A DNA stretch of 64,000 nt from NCBI GenBank assembly GCA_016865015.1, contig CP018226.1, forward strand, positions 1,891,001 to 1,955,000, given 5' to 3'. Source of the stretch: Rhizobiales bacterium IMCC20636 (lineage in GTDB: Bacteria > Pseudomonadota > Alphaproteobacteria > Rhizobiales > GCA-2746425). Below are positions 62,484-64,000 of this stretch, one piece after another (the stretch's first letter is position 1; each line of letters opens with the position of its first letter). The notes beneath the pieces are model-generated. The model was not told the origin of the DNA. It did not search any database and saw only the letters and a list, made by a program, of their open reading frames with translations. Position numbers and translations under genes: made by a program.

Positions 62484-64000
62484 ATGCGACCACCCAACTT
62501 TCTTCTGTTCATGACCGATCAGCATCGGGCTGACCATCTGGGTTGTTACGGTAACCCGATTGTCCAGACGCCCAATATTGACGGGATTGCAAACCGTGGA
62601 CAGCGCTTTGATAATTTCTATGTTGCCTGTCCAATTTGCATGCCAAACCGAATTGCCATGATGACCGGGCGTATGCCGAGCACCAATGGATCCCGCCATA
62701 ATGGTATTCCGCTTGATCTTGAAGCGGTGACGTATGTCGATCTGCTCAGAGCCGCCGGCTATAAAACAGCATTGATCGGCAAGAGCCATCTTCAGAACAT
62801 GACCGGCCGTCCCCTGGACGATAGTTCAGGATCGAAAACAGATGATCTGGTTGAGCCGCCTGAAGGTCTCAGTGATGCTGTTCGCGACAGACGAACAGGG
62901 CCGCTTTATGAAGCGGAGATGATGAAGCTGTGGGCAAAGGATCCAGATCGCGAGATTCAACTTCCCTATTATGGCTTCGACCATGTTCGCTTCGCAAACG
63001 GACATGGAGATCAGGTTCATGGTCATTACGATCGTTGGCTTCTGGACCGCCATCCTGACCCGGACGCCTTGCGTGGCCTGTCTTCATCTTTGGATTCGCC
63101 CGGGCTGGAAGCTCCTCAGGCCTGGCGAACTGCGATGCCCGAAGAACTCTACCCAACCAGCTATGTTGCCGATGAGACGCTTTCATTTCTGGACGGGTTT
63201 GCAAAGGGGGATCAGAGCCAGCCGTTTTTCATACAGTGCTCCTTTCCTGATCCGCATCATCCATTCACACCTCCGGGACGCTATTTTGATCTTTATGATC
63301 CTGACGCGATCCCGCTGCCTGAAACCTTCGATACGGTTGGAAAGGACGAACATCCTTTTCTCGCTGCGCTCCGCGCAGAAACATCTGCAGATAATGCCGA
63401 CAATGCAGGCCCGAGACCCTTTGTGGTGACAGATTCTGGCGCAACCCGGCAGATCATAGCCTTGACCTACGGCATGATCACAATGGTTGACGATGCGGTC
63501 GGTCGCGTCCTTGACGGTTTGCGGGCGCGTGGTCTGGATGAGAACACCATTGTCATCTTCACCAGCGACCATGGCGACTTCATGGGAGATCATGGTCTGA
63601 TGCTGAAACATGGGCTTCATTACGATGGCGTTTTGCGGGTTCCATTCATATGGTCAGAACCTGAGAAACAGAGCGCCAGCACCAGTCAACAACTGAGTGG
63701 TTCCATTGATATTGGTACAACCATCCTGGCGCGTGCAGGACTGGCTCCCCAAAATGGGTCCCAGGGCATGGATATCATGTCCGGCACGACCTCCAGTGAA
63801 TTGGCTTCCCGTCAGGGGATGTTCATCGAGGAAGATGAATTGGGCATCCATCTTGGCAGGGAAAATGGCATGCGCACGCGCAGCTTTGTGACCGGAAGAT
63901 GGAGGCTGAGCCTGTTCGATGGGATGGATTATGGTGAACTCTTCGATCGGGAAACTGACCCACATGAGATACAAAATCTTTGGAATTCACCTCAACATGC
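62484..64000 (+). CDS. Sulfatase (Cys-type, formylglycine-dependent), 3' end outside window
   Basis: At least 505 residues, running off the right edge. MTDQHRADHLGCYGNPIVQTPNID at the N terminus carries the metal Asp/Gln (residues 12-13), and C-M-P-N-R-x4-TG (52-62) is the C-x-P-x-R signature in which Cys is converted to formylglycine. FPDPHHPFTPPGRYF and FTSDHGDFMGDHGL hold the other ligand residues. No signal peptide, so cytoplasmic. Cleaves a sulfate ester of a small organic or sugar substrate. It starts 36 bases after the TctA stop, so it is likely fed by that importer; the imported compound may be sulfated. Confidence 0.9.
   Translation, partial: MRPPNFLLFMTDQHRADHLGCYGNPIVQTPNIDGIANRGQRFDNFYVACPICMPNRIAMMTGRMPSTNGSRHNGIPLDLEAVTYVDLLRAAGYKTALIGKSHLQNMTGRPLDDSSGSKTDDLVEPPEGLSDAVRDRRTGPLYEAEMMKLWAKDPDREIQLPYYGFDHVRFANGHGDQVHGHYDRWLLDRHPDPDALRGLSSSLDSPGLEAPQAWRTAMPEELYPTSYVADETLSFLDGFAKGDQSQPFFIQCSFPDPHHPFTPPGRYFDLYDPDAIPLPETFDTVGKDEHPFLAALRAETSADNADNAGPRPFVVTDSGATRQIIALTYGMITMVDDAVGRVLDGLRARGLDENTIVIFTSDHGDFMGDHGLMLKHGLHYDGVLRVPFIWSEPEKQSASTSQQLSGSIDIGTTILARAGLAPQNGSQGMDIMSGTTSSELASRQGMFIEEDELGIHLGRENGMRTRSFVTGRWRLSLFDGMDYGELFDRETDPHEIQNLWNSPQH

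Noticed and set aside
1-64000. CRISPR arrays, prophage, toxin-antitoxin or restriction systems
   Set aside because: No regularly spaced repeats, phage structural genes or defence-type gene pairs were seen on either strand.

Overview
The window looks like chromosomal DNA of an alphaproteobacterium, most likely a marine or coastal member of the Hyphomicrobiales (Rhizobiales). This is inferred from moderate GC, the density of ABC, TRAP and tripartite tricarboxylate (TTT) importers, many ATGA overlaps, and the kinds of regulators and enzymes; no rRNA or marker gene fixes the genus. Most of the window is a mosaic of catabolic islands, each pairing one importer with its own regulator and a few oxidoreductases, isomerases or hydrolases.

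Layout. 1-3700 (minus): FAD monooxygenase, two CMD/AhpD-like proteins, and an MFS transporter with a His-rich tail. 3997-4926: LysR regulator. 5431-14836 (plus): ROK regulator, a MalEFGK-type sugar ABC importer with a Gfo/Idh/MocA oxidoreductase, a small membrane-anchored transthyretin-like protein, a PHP-type metallohydrolase and a NagB-like protein with an altered active site. 15031-23671: a regulator fusing IclR to an SMP-30-like propeller, divergent from a TRAP importer plus enolase-superfamily dehydratase, SDR, GlcG-like protein and GMC oxidoreductase. 23922-26672 (minus): TetR, double-GNAT protein and an atypical epimerase. 26866-32543: a second PHP metallohydrolase, a TTT importer and an MLE-type enolase-superfamily enzyme.

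32638-36086: a PepSY / two-component / PepSY / cytochrome b561 module. 36599-38196: an MBL-fold RNase-like gene with an apparent frameshift. 38411-39399: a truncated gene fragment and a dead IS6-family element. 39472-43935 (minus): GMC oxidoreductase, LacI regulator, DUF1349 protein and GH88 unsaturated glucuronyl hydrolase, divergent from 44200-53308: an Rbs-type ABC importer interleaved with enoyl-CoA hydratase, class III CoA-transferase and aldehyde dehydrogenase. One permease of that importer has an extra TPR-containing C-terminal domain.

53422-54975: an IS5 transposase tail, an IS3-family element broken by two related ~37-bp hairpin insertions, and a truncated gene 5' end. 55201-55290: tRNA-Ser(GCU). 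55531-58975: housekeeping or unknown genes (TPR protein, O-acetylhomoserine sulfhydrylase, a hypothetical, MAPEG). 59295-64000: a second TTT importer followed by a sulfatase that runs off the window.

The gene content points to use of uronates, acid sugars, amino sugars and sulfated or unsaturated glycan fragments, though no substrate can be fixed from sequence. The features I find most worth following are the paired short hairpin insertions inside the IS3 element, the IclR/SMP-30 fusion sensor, the permease with an added domain, and the two PHP metallohydrolases that each sit beside a different importer.
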